The notes under the pieces are model-generated. The model was not told the origin of the DNA, made no database searches, and saw only the letters and a program-made list of their open reading frames with translations. From Sphingobacterium sp. PCS056 (GTDB taxonomy: Bacteria; Bacteroidota; Bacteroidia; Sphingobacteriales; Sphingobacteriaceae), in contig NZ_CP096883.1 of NCBI RefSeq assembly GCF_023273895.1, positions 3,286,001 to 3,350,000 on the forward strand: 64,000 bases of DNA. The letters are read 5' to 3'. Each line of letters opens with the position of its first letter. Position 1 is the first letter of the stretch. A program made the translations under genes and the position numbers. Shown here piece after piece: positions 45,108 to 56,614 of this stretch.

Positions 45108-46999
45108 TGAAATATACATTAAGTATCATGTTCGTGATATGTAGTCTTTTTTTAAAGGGACAATCAACTTGGGATATCGCTAAAATTCCAGATGACTTAA
45201 AAAAAGATGCCATAATTGTGATCAGAAATGAAGAGCAATTTTTAGATATAAAAGGTGTAAATGCTGCAAAATATGATTATAAAATTACAGCCACTATATT
45301 TAGTAAAGCAGGTGATGATTTTGCTGTAATGGAAGAAGTGTATGATAAATTTTCAAATATCTACAATATTAAAGCTGTACTTTATGATGCCGCTGGTAAT
45401 AAAATTAAGGAATATAAAAACTCCGACATTAAAGATCAAAGTTTACTTTCCGATTTTTCTATTTTTGAAGATAATAGAGTAAAAAGGCTAAAATTTGTTA
45501 GCAATACCTATCCATATACAATAGAGTATAGTTTTAGCCAAGATTTTAAAGGATTACTTTATTTTCCACAATGGCGCGATATTAAAGATTTTGGTATGTC
45601 GGTAGAAAAATCCAGTTACACGATTCAAAAAGATAAAAATTATCAAATGAAATATTTGAGTCGTTCGGGATTACAAGTAGATTCAACCACAACTGCCGGT
45701 AAAACACTATATAAATGGAATAGTAATCACGTTGTTGCTGTACCGAGAGAACCTTTATCTGTCGGGATCAATAACGTTTCTTCTTGGGTCACAGCATCGC
45801 CCAATTTATTTGAATACGACGGGTCTAGTGGTAATTTTGATACCTGGAAAAATTTTGGACATTGGATCTATAAACTCAATGCAGGTGGAAATAATTTACC
45901 GGATGCATTCAAAATTAAAATTCGAGATTTGACCAAAAATGCACAGTCACCATATGAGAAGATGGCGATTTTGTATCGTTATTTGCAACAAAATACACGT
46001 TATGTCAGTGTGCAGTTAGGTATCGGAGGGTTTAAGCCAGTAGTCGCTGAAAAGGTCGCGACAATTAATTATGGTGACTGTAAAGGATTATCTAATTTTA
46101 TGAAGGCGATGCTAAATGAAGTTGGAATACAGTCACATTTAGTCATGATAGGTAATAGAAAACCAAGTTTAAATGAGCAATATTCAAGTATCGGTCAAGC
46201 AAATCACATGATCTTGGCTGTACCGTTAAAAAACGATACAACCTATTTAGAATGTACGAGTCCCTATTATCCAATGGGATTTATTGGTTATGGAAATGCA
46301 AATAGAAAGGTGCTTTTAATTACTGAAGAGGGTGGAGTACTTGTAAAAACACCAGTTTACACGGCTGAAGATAATTATCAAATCAGTAAAACTAAAATCA
46401 CATTTCATAATGAAAATGATATTGATGTCTTAACCAATACACGCTATGGAAATTCTCAATTTGAAGATAATTTAAGAACAACTTTATTAGAACCAAGCGA
46501 ACAAAAGAAAAAAGTATTGGAATACAGTACAATCCCCATCCAAACTTTTGGACATTATAAGTGTGAGCAGAAAGATAAAACTAAGCCAGAATTAGAAGAA
46601 GAAATTGCATTTAAATCTAAACCATTATTAAGCAAAGGGGGGGATAAGTTATTTTTATTACTCAATCAAGTTAACCGAAAGGAATCAGTCCCAATTAAAA
46701 TTGAAAACAGGAAAACTTTTTTTTCTGTTCCATATGCTTATCAAGACATTGACGAAATTAATTTTGAATTACCAAGCGGATATCAAGTTGATTTTATACC
46801 AAAAGATATTACAATAGACTCTGAATTTGGAACCTATGAGGCTACATTTACTTTCAAGGATGGTGTTATTCTTTACAAGAGAACACAGAAAATGAACGAT
46901 AAAACTTATCCACCGGAAAAATATAATGAGTATGTTGACTTTTATAAAAAAATAGTTCAGGCAGATAAGCAGAAAGCCGTAATCACAAAATCGATGTAA
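45104..46999 (+). CDS. DUF3857/transglutaminase-like exported protein, catalytic site intact
   Basis: A 631-residue exported protein with signal peptide (residues 1-20), DUF3857 (about 50-250), a transglutaminase core (about 270-390) and a C-terminal beta domain (DUF3858-like). The triad is complete: Cys326 in NYGDCKGLSNFM, His in ANHMILAVPL and an acidic residue in TYLECTSP, where Glu replaces the more usual Asp. Bacterial proteins of this type may act as cysteine peptidases or transglutaminases in the envelope; the reaction is not established. It overlaps the preceding family member by 4 bp. Two ATGs (45104, 45107) are possible starts. Confidence 0.86.
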   Translation: MMKYTLSIMFVICSLFLKGQSTWDIAKIPDDLKKDAIIVIRNEEQFLDIKGVNAAKYDYKITATIFSKAGDDFAVMEEVYDKFSNIYNIKAVLYDAAGNKIKEYKNSDIKDQSLLSDFSIFEDNRVKRLKFVSNTYPYTIEYSFSQDFKGLLYFPQWRDIKDFGMSVEKSSYTIQKDKNYQMKYLSRSGLQVDSTTTAGKTLYKWNSNHVVAVPREPLSVGINNVSSWVTASPNLFEYDGSSGNFDTWKNFGHWIYKLNAGGNNLPDAFKIKIRDLTKNAQSPYEKMAILYRYLQQNTRYVSVQLGIGGFKPVVAEKVATINYGDCKGLSNFMKAMLNEVGIQSHLVMIGNRKPSLNEQYSSIGQANHMILAVPLKNDTTYLECTSPYYPMGFIGYGNANRKVLLITEEGGVLVKTPVYTAEDNYQISKTKITFHNENDIDVLTNTRYGNSQFEDNLRTTLLEPSEQKKKVLEYSTIPIQTFGHYKCEQKDKTKPELEEEIAFKSKPLLSKGGDKLFLLLNQVNRKESVPIKIENRKTFFSVPYAYQDIDEINFELPSGYQVDFIPKDITIDSEFGTYEATFTFKDGVILYKRTQKMNDKTYPPEKYNEYVDFYKKIVQADKQKAVITKSM

Positions 47000-47043
47000 A
47001 ATTTAAATTTGTCTAAGGAGCGTAATTTTGGAGGTTCCATTAG

Positions 47044-47316
47044 TTAATCATCTAAATCGGCCATATAGATATCATGTACAACAAATTTAACATGTTTTTC
47101 GGGCGTAAACATGTCCAAAACATCTTCTGAGTCAATTGGGTATAAGGTTTCGGTATCTGCATCTAACATTTCAGAGTCAGGAATAAGTTCAAAGAATGTA
47201 ATTCCATTAGTTTGTGATAATTCTTCAACTTTTATACAGATTACATCTTGAGATTTCCAATTAGACCAAATTGTTTTGTTGAACAATTGATAGGGATTTT
47301 TTTCAGTTTCAGACAT
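47044..47316 (-). CDS. Hypothetical acidic protein, 90 aa
   Basis: A small acidic cytoplasmic protein with strand-like and acidic segments (YPIDSEDVLDMFTPEKHVKFVVHDIYMADLDD). No family is recognised. The ORF could start at 47328, but the ATG at 47316 (MSETEKNPY) begins in the ordered sequence. It converges on the DUF3857 pair and has its own upstream region. Composition and charge suggest a real gene. Confidence 0.6.
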   Translation of the reverse strand: MSETEKNPYQLFNKTIWSNWKSQDVICIKVEELSQTNGITFFELIPDSEMLDADTETLYPIDSEDVLDMFTPEKHVKFVVHDIYMADLDD

Positions 47317-47620
47317 AGTTACAAACATAAGTATTCGTACACCGATAGCAAAATTTCAATCGATATAAATTAATCAGGAGATTGGGATAGGGCTGCGTGA
47401 TCATTTATATCGTCAACATGTGTGGATAGATTGACTGAGCAAAGTTCCAATTGTTACATACGTGTTAATCTCATGTTTTTAAAATCATATCTGAGCAACT
47501 TGAACCGGAGATCACCCGAGGTCATCAATGCGCTTAATCGTTTGAAAATCTTCCATAATATATCTCCATAGTAATTAATATCATAGTAAAATATAGGTCA
47601 CGAATCATTATCTTTAGCAT
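47317..47620. other. Intergenic region, no gene seen
   Basis: About 300 bp between divergent genes. No convincing short frame or RNA fold. A TATCTTTA box (47609-47616) lies only 4 bp before the next ATG, which could give a nearly leaderless transcript. Confidence 0.4.
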
Positions 47621-48265
47621 ATGGTAGCAATTGTTATTGGTGGAAGCGGAGCGACAGGTAGAGAACTTGTTCGACAATTATTAGTGGACCCTCGATTTAG
47701 TAAAGTTCGGGTATTATTGCGACGTCCTTATTTTGAATATCATGATAAATTAGAAGAGATTATTGTTGACTTTGATAAGCTATTCTCTTTTCAAGATCAG
47801 GTAAGTGGAGATGTTGCCTTTTCTTGTTTAGGAACCACATTAAAAGATGCAGGAAGCCAAGAAGCCCAGTGGCATATTGACTATGACTATCCTTTTGCTT
47901 TTGCGAAAATGTCTTTTGAAAATGGAGTTACTCATTTCGTTTTACTATCTGCAGCCGGAGTAAATGCAAAATCGCGAATCTTTTACAATCGAATGAAAGG
48001 ATCTTTAGAAGATGCAATCAAAAACATTGGCTTTCAACAACTCACTATCTTGCGTCCAGGATTTATTGAGCGACCTCATTCAGATCGTTTAGGTGAAAAG
48101 ATCGGCTTAAAAGTCATTACCGCTCTTAATAAAGTCGGCATTTTTAAACAATATGCCCCAATTAAAACTAAACTACTTGCCAAAGCGATGTTGGAAAGTG
48201 TTTTTACATATAAAAAAGCTAGACAGGTATTAGAATTGAAAGATATAAAAGCAATCATCAAATAG
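47621..48265 (+). CDS. NAD(P)-binding Rossmann oxidoreductase, TIP30-like
   Basis: A 214-residue atypical short-chain reductase. The nucleotide loop is IGGSGATGRELVRQLL (residues 6-21); LLSAAGVNAKSRIFYNRMKGSLE contains a Tyr-x-x-x-Lys pair (YNRMK), and LRPGFIE is the substrate-side strand typical of the NmrA/TIP30 group. The reaction and partner are unknown. It stands alone, with a TATCTTTA box very close to the ATG. Confidence 0.82.
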   Translation: MVAIVIGGSGATGRELVRQLLVDPRFSKVRVLLRRPYFEYHDKLEEIIVDFDKLFSFQDQVSGDVAFSCLGTTLKDAGSQEAQWHIDYDYPFAFAKMSFENGVTHFVLLSAAGVNAKSRIFYNRMKGSLEDAIKNIGFQQLTILRPGFIERPHSDRLGEKIGLKVITALNKVGIFKQYAPIKTKLLAKAMLESVFTYKKARQVLELKDIKAIIK

Positions 48266-48435
48266 TCTGCACATCTGTTTTTCCATGTAGTAGGATATAG
48301 GGCATCTTATTTTCATTTAATTCAGTCGAGCCAATATTTTACTTTCAAGCGTCATAATTCAACCTTTTGTGGCGATTTAAATTTCATTTTCTTATCTTTA
48401 GGCGAATTTTGAAGCAACCTAACCGTTCGTTTTAA

Positions 48436-50694
<2,259 letters not shown>

Positions 50695-50714
50695 GAAGAT
50701 TTTGCAATAAAATA

Positions 50715-50748
50715 AAAAACTCCATTCATTATGAATGGAGTTTTTTTT
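50715..50748 (+). terminator. Intrinsic terminator after icd
   Basis: AAAACTCCATTCAT pairs with ATGAATGGAGTTTT across a very small loop and is followed by eight Ts, 20 bp after the icd stop codon. Confidence 0.88.
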
Positions 50749-50780
50749 ATGAAATAGCATCACTAAGTAATCATTCTCTG

Positions 50781-51002
50781 CTAATTTTTGTTCTTAAGTA
50801 AATTCATCTCTAATAGGACTTGTTCTAAAGCATCTGGTTTGACAATCGGCGTTACCAATAGTTCAATGTGGTTTGAAGTTAATTGGTTTTTTCCAAGTGC
50901 ACCTTCTTGTACTTTTACAAAGGGGTGAGAGGATACTTCTGGAGAACATCTATATGCATAGATACTAGTGTGTTCTCTGTTTTTGTTTCGGAATGGATGC
51001 AT
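50781..51002 (-). CDS. Hypothetical protein, 73 aa
   Basis: A short protein with a basic N-terminus (MHPFRNKNREH) and a helical, Leu-rich end (DALEQVLLEMNLLKNK). No family is recognised. Composition differs from translated noncoding AT-rich DNA, supporting a real gene. It has no operon partner: the icd terminator lies downstream and the MepB-like gene begins its own unit upstream. Confidence 0.5.
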   Translation of the reverse strand: MHPFRNKNREHTSIYAYRCSPEVSSHPFVKVQEGALGKNQLTSNHIELLVTPIVKPDALEQVLLEMNLLKNKN

Positions 51003-51105
51003 AATGATTCGATTATGTCTACAAATGGTATTAACAATTTACACATAATTTATTTAAAGTTCAAAATATATTATCCAAAATACCCATTTGTTAAAAAGAC
51101 TCAAC

Positions 51106-51621
51106 TTAAATCTGTAATAAATGTTTTGCTCTTGTGAGATCGATTTGTTGATGTTCAGGTAGGTGTAAAAAATATAATTTTTGCCAATCTTGGGTTTTCT
51201 GCGCCTGTTTATTTTCAACGACATCCCAGTTTGGATAAACTCGAAACCCCCGTTTGCCTTCTTTACCATTTCCAGAAAGTATCCCTTCTTGGAATAAAAT
51301 AGCTTTTGGGAATATGAAGATTCCAAGATTTGGTTCTTTTCGCACAGCTATGATATAAAAGTCTATAGGATCATTAATTTCGAAAGGAGCGATAATACCA
51401 GAAGTAGTTCGCTGCCATAAGGTAACAAATTGCCCAGTTTTTGTCGGTGTTATTTTAGCTGTCCTATATTTAAATTTTCGATTTATCAATTCAAAATTCT
51501 GAGCAGCATATTCTTGACTTTCAAGTTCTCGTGTTAAGTTTGCTATTGCTAAACCGCAAGTCCGAAAGACATATTGATCTATTTTTTGTAAGTTAGGATC
51601 GACAATTTGAGTATATAACAA
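51106..51621 (-). CDS. MepB-family protein
   Basis: A 171-residue protein matching the MepB family by its central segment KFKYRTAKITPTKTGQFVTLWQR, DPIDFYIIAVR and the ending YPNWDVVENKQAQKTQDWQ. MepB is found next to the MepA pump in Staphylococcus, but its function is unknown. The start is a TTG at 51621; an in-frame stop lies three codons upstream and no ATG occurs in the first 100 residues. It is 35 bp after the DUF1801 gene on the same strand, so possibly cotranscribed. Confidence 0.82.
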   Translation of the reverse strand: MLYTQIVDPNLQKIDQYVFRTCGLAIANLTRELESQEYAAQNFELINRKFKYRTAKITPTKTGQFVTLWQRTTSGIIAPFEINDPIDFYIIAVRKEPNLGIFIFPKAILFQEGILSGNGKEGKRGFRVYPNWDVVENKQAQKTQDWQKLYFLHLPEHQQIDLTRAKHLLQI

Positions 51622-51656
51622 GGGAATAAATTTAATTTATACTTTATTTGAAAAAA

Positions 51657-52313
51657 TTAGTTTTCGATACAGGTTGACTGTAAGAGCTGATGGGAGCCAT
51701 CACAGGAAGGCATGCGTTTTGATAAACCACAGATACAATCATTTAAGCCTTTTCCCTTCAAGATGCGTGGAATATATTTTTCAATACGTGCTTGGATAGT
51801 CTTAGATTGTTTAGGCGCTGCGAAATGAAGTAAATATGCTCGTTGTCTGCCTGGAGTTAAGGCCTGAAAGGCAGCTGTCAATATGGGATCTGCTTTTAAT
51901 TTTTGTTCAAATTCTAAAGGAACTAAAAAATCGGAAGTCTCTTTTAATACAACTTTCAATCCACTTTTTTCAACTTCTATAGCTTCAAAAATATATGCTT
52001 TAATTTGAGGCTCTTTCTCCAATATATCTGCAACATTTGTAAACTTTATACTTCTTGAAGATTGAGAGTTCTCACCATGTTGCATCAGCAGTGAGTACGT
52101 ATCACTTAATAGCGCACCTTTAAAAAAGCCAAGTTCGCAATAGGATTTAAAACGATTGATCAGAACAACATTTTTATTGTTGTATGTATAGCAAGGTGTT
52201 TTCCACTTAAACGTTTCCATGAGTTGACAGTCAAGTACAATTCTACGCAAAAGTTTCATTTCTTCTTGCCATGTCTTGCTATTATTTAAATATTCATCTA
52301 CTTGAGGATTCAT
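51657..52313 (-). CDS. DUF1801/YdeI-like protein with C-terminal CDGSH motif
   Basis: A 218-residue protein. Residues 1-115 form a DUF1801 domain (WQEEMKLLRRIV, ETFKWKTPCYTYNNKNVVLI), and residues about 125-190 an OmdA/YdeI helical domain (ALTPGRQRAYLLHFAAPKQSKTIQARIEKYIPRIL). The last 26 residues read C-I-C-G-L-S-K-R-M-P-S-C-D-G-S-H, matching the CDGSH iron-sulfur consensus C-x-C-x2-S-x3-P-x-C-D-G-S-H (C193, C195, C204, H208). This suggests a [2Fe-2S] cluster with 3-Cys/1-His ligation. The function is unknown; it lies upstream of the MepB-like gene. Confidence 0.84.
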   Translation of the reverse strand: MNPQVDEYLNNSKTWQEEMKLLRRIVLDCQLMETFKWKTPCYTYNNKNVVLINRFKSYCELGFFKGALLSDTYSLLMQHGENSQSSRSIKFTNVADILEKEPQIKAYIFEAIEVEKSGLKVVLKETSDFLVPLEFEQKLKADPILTAAFQALTPGRQRAYLLHFAAPKQSKTIQARIEKYIPRILKGKGLNDCICGLSKRMPSCDGSHQLLQSTCIEN

Positions 52314-52433
52314 GATAGAAACAGATGCTAATTTTATAATTGTAATGATACAAATATAAATAGACTTTACCAGAGCTTAATATAATTGTAAAAAAAAGAT
52401 CTTCCTATCGTTTTGATTTAAAAGTAGATTTTT

Positions 52434-52474
52434 TTCTAAAAAAAATGATACAGTATATTTCTACACTGTATCAT
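52434..52474 (-). terminator. Intrinsic terminator of the envelope operon
   Basis: ATGATACAGT (52445-52454) pairs exactly with ACTGTATCAT (52465-52474). On the minus strand it is followed by eight Ts, 30 bp after the last gene of the three-gene operon. Confidence 0.82.
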
Positions 52475-52503
52475 CTTCAAAATATTAATTCGGTTCCGTT
52501 ATA

Positions 52504-53769
52504 CTAATAATTGATTTGTCCCTTTATGGACAATTTCTTTTGATCCTGTAGCGTAGTCATTATTGTCGCCTGAACTTTATTATCTTTCAAATTTTTAAAT
52601 ATAGATAACGTCCATTCTTCTGGCCATGTCTCAAAATCTATAAAACAATAAAAAGGATATAATGTGGGGCTGCTCTCAATCTGATTGATCAAATTATCAG
52701 AAGTTGTCTGTAACAAATATTGGCCGGCTTTCATTTTATGGAATTGATAAAACATATTATTCGGAAGTGATTCTTCCAGCGATTTGTTATATTTCCAAGC
52801 CTGTATGATATGAGGTACACGCAGCTCTTGGATCTTTTTTGCTTCAACAGCATTAAAATCCTCATCGTATTCGTAAGTAATTGAAGTATCCCTTTGAGTG
52901 ATAGGATTAGCTTTTACTTGTAAATCAAAGTAATTAGAATAATTATCAGCTAACTCTGCTTCATTAAGTCCAGTATACTTGTTCATTACATGCGCAAGTA
53001 TAGGAATATCCTTCAGATGAACCAGACTCCAGAAAGCAAGCGTCTGATCTGTGGTGTCCATAGCTCTGATTTGCAATTCCTGATCTATATCATGAGATAG
53101 TAACCATTCACCATCAATTTCTGTTTTATTTTTTCCAATTGATGCTTCAATTTTTAAGCTTTTGTCTTTCTGTACATAGTTAATATGCTTTTTTGACAGT
53201 ACGTGCTCAAATCCTTTCAAATCACCGATCTGTGTCCATGTATGACTACGCTGTAATAAAGATTCTAGATCTGCATTTTCTGAACTGTTATCTAAAGCTA
53301 TCTTGTAGATAAAATGATTTCTATCAAATAGTATTTGGATATATTTTCCTATTATAACACTGACTATACCCTTTTCTTTATTTATGAATTTTATTCCTTT
53401 GGGATAATGGTTGGCGAAAAAAGAAAAGCAATCTTCATAGTTCTTTATAGCCAAAATACCGTAAAATTGATTTTTATGAGCGGCAGTATTGAATAAAAAA
53501 ATTCGGGCTGGAATTGAAATTCCAGCATCCAAAATAAGGCTTTTTATCCATGTTTCCTTACTCTTTACATCAGGAGATTGATCACCCTTTGAAAGCAGGG
53601 AGGAGATATTATCCAATAACAAATCATCAACTGCGATAGATAAGACAGAAGCACTTTCTTTACTTACATATTGCTTCTCAATGTTGTTTTTTCGAACCAT
53701 ATAGACTGTCCACCCAAGTGCACATATTAAAAACAATAAGGAGCTGATGATTATTGCAATTCTTTTCAT
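52504..53769 (-). CDS. Membrane-anchored exported protein, paralogue of upstream gene
   Basis: A 421-residue protein with an N-terminal membrane anchor (residues 4-24) and a long periplasmic part. It shares with the upstream 662-residue protein the segment T-Y-E-Y-D-E-D-F-N followed after about 12 residues by a V-P-hydrophobic stretch, so the two are distant paralogues (DUF4836/DUF3352-like, tentative). No catalytic motif is visible. It is 6 bp after that gene and ends the operon. Confidence 0.62.
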   Translation of the reverse strand: MKRIAIIISSLLFLICALGWTVYMVRKNNIEKQYVSKESASVLSIAVDDLLLDNISSLLSKGDQSPDVKSKETWIKSLILDAGISIPARIFLFNTAAHKNQFYGILAIKNYEDCFSFFANHYPKGIKFINKEKGIVSVIIGKYIQILFDRNHFIYKIALDNSSENADLESLLQRSHTWTQIGDLKGFEHVLSKKHINYVQKDKSLKIEASIGKNKTEIDGEWLLSHDIDQELQIRAMDTTDQTLAFWSLVHLKDIPILAHVMNKYTGLNEAELADNYSNYFDLQVKANPITQRDTSITYEYDEDFNAVEAKKIQELRVPHIIQAWKYNKSLEESLPNNMFYQFHKMKAGQYLLQTTSDNLINQIESSPTLYPFYCFIDFETWPEEWTLSIFKNLKDNKVQATIMTTLQDQKKLSIKGQINY

Positions 53770-53775
53770 CTATAA

Positions 53776-55764
53776 TTAGTTTTTGATATTATGATCTAAA
53801 TTTTTCATAACATGCTTCAATATATATTGAAGTGCATTTTTATCTTGTTTTGGTAACTCCACAGAAAATTCTCCCGAAAAGCGATTTTTATGAAGATTTG
53901 ATTTAATTTGAACATCTCCATAAGCAGAAAGATCTTTTAATGTTTGTTCCAGAGATGCGGTAACAGGAATTTCGAGTTTATTGACAACTTCAGGTATGGC
54001 ATTGGTATGAACAACCATATTAAAAGGATTAGTAGACATGTCTTTTTTTACTTTCATATTTCTACTTGTTTTAAAACGATTTTGTTCAATGGAAGTTAAC
54101 TGTTCCAAATCACTTCCTACAAATACAATATCATGCTTAAAAAGAATATAGATTGGTTCTAATTTTTTCTGTTCAGAAATTTTATAAATACCATTTTCCA
54201 AACTTACCTCTTGTTTCTTTACTGCAAATTCAAGGATTTTTTTATATAACCGTTGATCCTGAGAAGTAAACATCCAAAGGAAATTAGGCACATATTCATC
54301 TTTTGTTTTTGTTATTTCTTTATAATTATAATCATCATCATATTCATAGGTAACATAATCTTTTGTTACTTTCTGTAGATCGTTTAGAAAGAAAGCATGA
54401 TCACCCTTCATTACTTTACCGATAGATTTTTCATCTAATCCGATTTCTAAAGCGGTCGCAGCTATAGTTACCACATCAGCATATTCTCCTGCCAACGGTG
54501 CGTACCAACGAGATATTAATGCTGGTAATTGCTTTAGATAACCCTCTGTACTGATATTCATAGAGGCATATGCTAAGTGATTTTCAGGAATATATTGACT
54601 GAATTTTTTATTAATTTTATTATTATAGAGCGTTTTGAAAATTTTAGCCATTTCTGCATCTACACCTACTGTTCCAGTCAATTTTAGCGTATGTTGATCT
54701 TGTATCAAATCAAATGTAGCATCTTCATAGCCGTATTTGAAATTTTTCAAATCAACACCGTAAGCCATTTTTAAGACGTCGTAAGGCAAGGCATCCTGAT
54801 ATAATTTATCCAGATTTGGTATCCATATCCTTAGTAGATGTTTTTGATCAGCGATCTTGACTGCTTTATGTTGTCCCAGATTATTTTTAGGATCTAAATA
54901 ATGGTTAAAATCATTAGTAAGCCAAGTGCCAAATAGTTTATTTTTAAGAGAATCATTCTTAGCTTCTCTGATTTGGCTGAGAAGGTATAATGAATCAGAT
55001 TCAACATCGTAACTATCCATTTCAACCGTATCAATATCATCATTCCAATCTTCAACAGATATGACAGCAGATGTATCAGCATAAGCTATTTCAGCTTCAG
55101 CGGTAGCTTCACTAATTTCCTCTAAGATATTTACGGTATCAGGTAATACCTCTTCAGTAGCAATAGCTTCAACTGCTACAGCAGTATCTGCGGCACTTAA
55201 TGTGTCATCATATAGCCAAGTATCACTACTGCCACCATATAGACCAAGATCTAAGCCATAGCGATCGGCCACCTCTTTCATTTGAAAGTAATTGCGATGT
55301 AGATCACCTGTCAAAACAAATAAGGTTTCTTGATTCCATGCGACCTGTGTCTTTCCGTCTTTTGAAACCCTTCTTTCATAGCCATTATACATGGGAAGCA
55401 AATCAAATTGTGAAAACATACGCTCTTTGACTTTGTGGTTTGCTTTCAAGGGAATTAAAACACCAATGTAGTATAAGCTATCCGTATTGGTCCGATAAAC
55501 AAATGCTTGTTTATCTAAATCGAAATCTAATTCTTCCAAGCTTTTAATAGAAAAATCCAAGTTATTTGTTGACTTTTCAAAAGCTCCTAATTTCGTTAAG
55601 GTCTCATTCAGTAATTCCATAGAACTCTGTTCTACAATAGCTTTATTATTAATGGCAACAACAAAGTCAGCTTGAGACGGTATTTTGCTCGTCAACTCTT
55701 GAGCTGTAGCTTGCATGCTTGAAAAAGCAGCGAATGCTAACAAGGGTAAGTATTTAAAATTCAT
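53776..55764 (-). CDS. Exported protein, DUF4836-like, with acidic insert
   Basis: A 662-residue exported protein (signal peptide to about residue 21, ending MQATA-Q). An N-terminal half and a C-terminal half flank a highly acidic, low-complexity stretch at about residues 190-265 (many D, E, A and V, few basic residues). The pattern SKIPSQADFVVAINNKAI at the start and repeated F-V-G-S-D-L-E-Q-L-type segments resemble DUF4836/DUF3352 proteins of Bacteroidota, whose function is unknown. The segment T-Y-E-Y-D-D-D-Y-N is shared with the next gene product. It lies 4 bp after the lipoprotein gene. Confidence 0.65.
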   Translation of the reverse strand: MNFKYLPLLAFAAFSSMQATAQELTSKIPSQADFVVAINNKAIVEQSSMELLNETLTKLGAFEKSTNNLDFSIKSLEELDFDLDKQAFVYRTNTDSLYYIGVLIPLKANHKVKERMFSQFDLLPMYNGYERRVSKDGKTQVAWNQETLFVLTGDLHRNYFQMKEVADRYGLDLGLYGGSSDTWLYDDTLSAADTAVAVEAIATEEVLPDTVNILEEISEATAEAEIAYADTSAVISVEDWNDDIDTVEMDSYDVESDSLYLLSQIREAKNDSLKNKLFGTWLTNDFNHYLDPKNNLGQHKAVKIADQKHLLRIWIPNLDKLYQDALPYDVLKMAYGVDLKNFKYGYEDATFDLIQDQHTLKLTGTVGVDAEMAKIFKTLYNNKINKKFSQYIPENHLAYASMNISTEGYLKQLPALISRWYAPLAGEYADVVTIAATALEIGLDEKSIGKVMKGDHAFFLNDLQKVTKDYVTYEYDDDYNYKEITKTKDEYVPNFLWMFTSQDQRLYKKILEFAVKKQEVSLENGIYKISEQKKLEPIYILFKHDIVFVGSDLEQLTSIEQNRFKTSRNMKVKKDMSTNPFNMVVHTNAIPEVVNKLEIPVTASLEQTLKDLSAYGDVQIKSNLHKNRFSGEFSVELPKQDKNALQYILKHVMKNLDHNIKN

Positions 55765-55768
55765 GTAT

Positions 55769-56455
55769 TTATTTATTATTTAAGGTTATTGTATTTGCTA
55801 GGGACGCCTTTCCACTAGCAAGATCAGTTGCTTTTAGTTTCAGTAAGACTGCTTTTGCAGAACTTGATATTTTTGCCGAAGCATGTTGTTGTGATTTGAC
55901 CGTTTTATCAAATCGTACGATTTGGGTATAATAAGCATCATTGAAATATTTTCGATCAGTTTCAGATATACGTGCATATTCTTTACTTAAAACCGGAGAG
56001 TGTGTATATGTTCTGGTGAAAGTACCTGTATGAGCATTATAAGCATAGCTATTATTGTTACCCAAAGCACTCTTAAAGTGAGTACTAAGTGCTTTACTAA
56101 AGTTATTTAATGCCGATACTGATGCAAAATGGCAAGACACAGTTGCGATATAATTATTAAAATCCAAACTATATTGTACCTGACTAATACCTGCTGTATT
56201 TTTTAATATACGAATCATATCTTCAGTTTCACTCTTTATCTTGTCCTTTGTAGGTATTTGAATACCATTAACACTTTTTAGTTTCATTAATGACGCTACT
56301 TTAGTACTGCTTTTGCTGAGATTAAGAGTAGCCTTTATGTTTCCTGATCCATTAGCATTCAGGTTAATATCTTCAATAAAATCAAAGCAACTCGTGAGTA
56401 AGCTGCAGCAACAGATTAAGATAAATAGTAGTGAGAACGATTTGAGTTTGATCAT
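55769..56455 (-). CDS. Lipoprotein, first gene of the envelope operon
   Basis: A 228-residue lipoprotein: signal peptide with a lipobox LLTSC (Cys at about residue 23), then EDINLNANGSGNIKATLNLS, a pattern seen in Bacteroidota lipoproteins with a beta-sandwich start. The rest is strand- and helix-mixed with a Ser/Ala-rich end. It begins a three-gene operon with the two paralogous exported proteins at 4- and 6-bp spacing. Function is unknown. It lies about 160 bp beyond the response regulator gene on the same strand. Confidence 0.75.
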   Translation of the reverse strand: MIKLKSFSLLFILICCCSLLTSCFDFIEDINLNANGSGNIKATLNLSKSSTKVASLMKLKSVNGIQIPTKDKIKSETEDMIRILKNTAGISQVQYSLDFNNYIATVSCHFASVSALNNFSKALSTHFKSALGNNNSYAYNAHTGTFTRTYTHSPVLSKEYARISETDRKYFNDAYYTQIVRFDKTVKSQQHASAKISSSAKAVLLKLKATDLASGKASLANTITLNNK

Positions 56456-56614
56456 TTTTAATTATTTTTAGGATTTAACCAGATGTAATTCTTCAATAAA
56501 ATAGCATCCGACACTTTGGTATATAATTTCATATAATATATTAATTAGTAAAAATAGTGTTTAACACACCTTTTCAGTATCCCTGATTATGGTGGTTTTT
56601 ATAGGAGATTAAGA

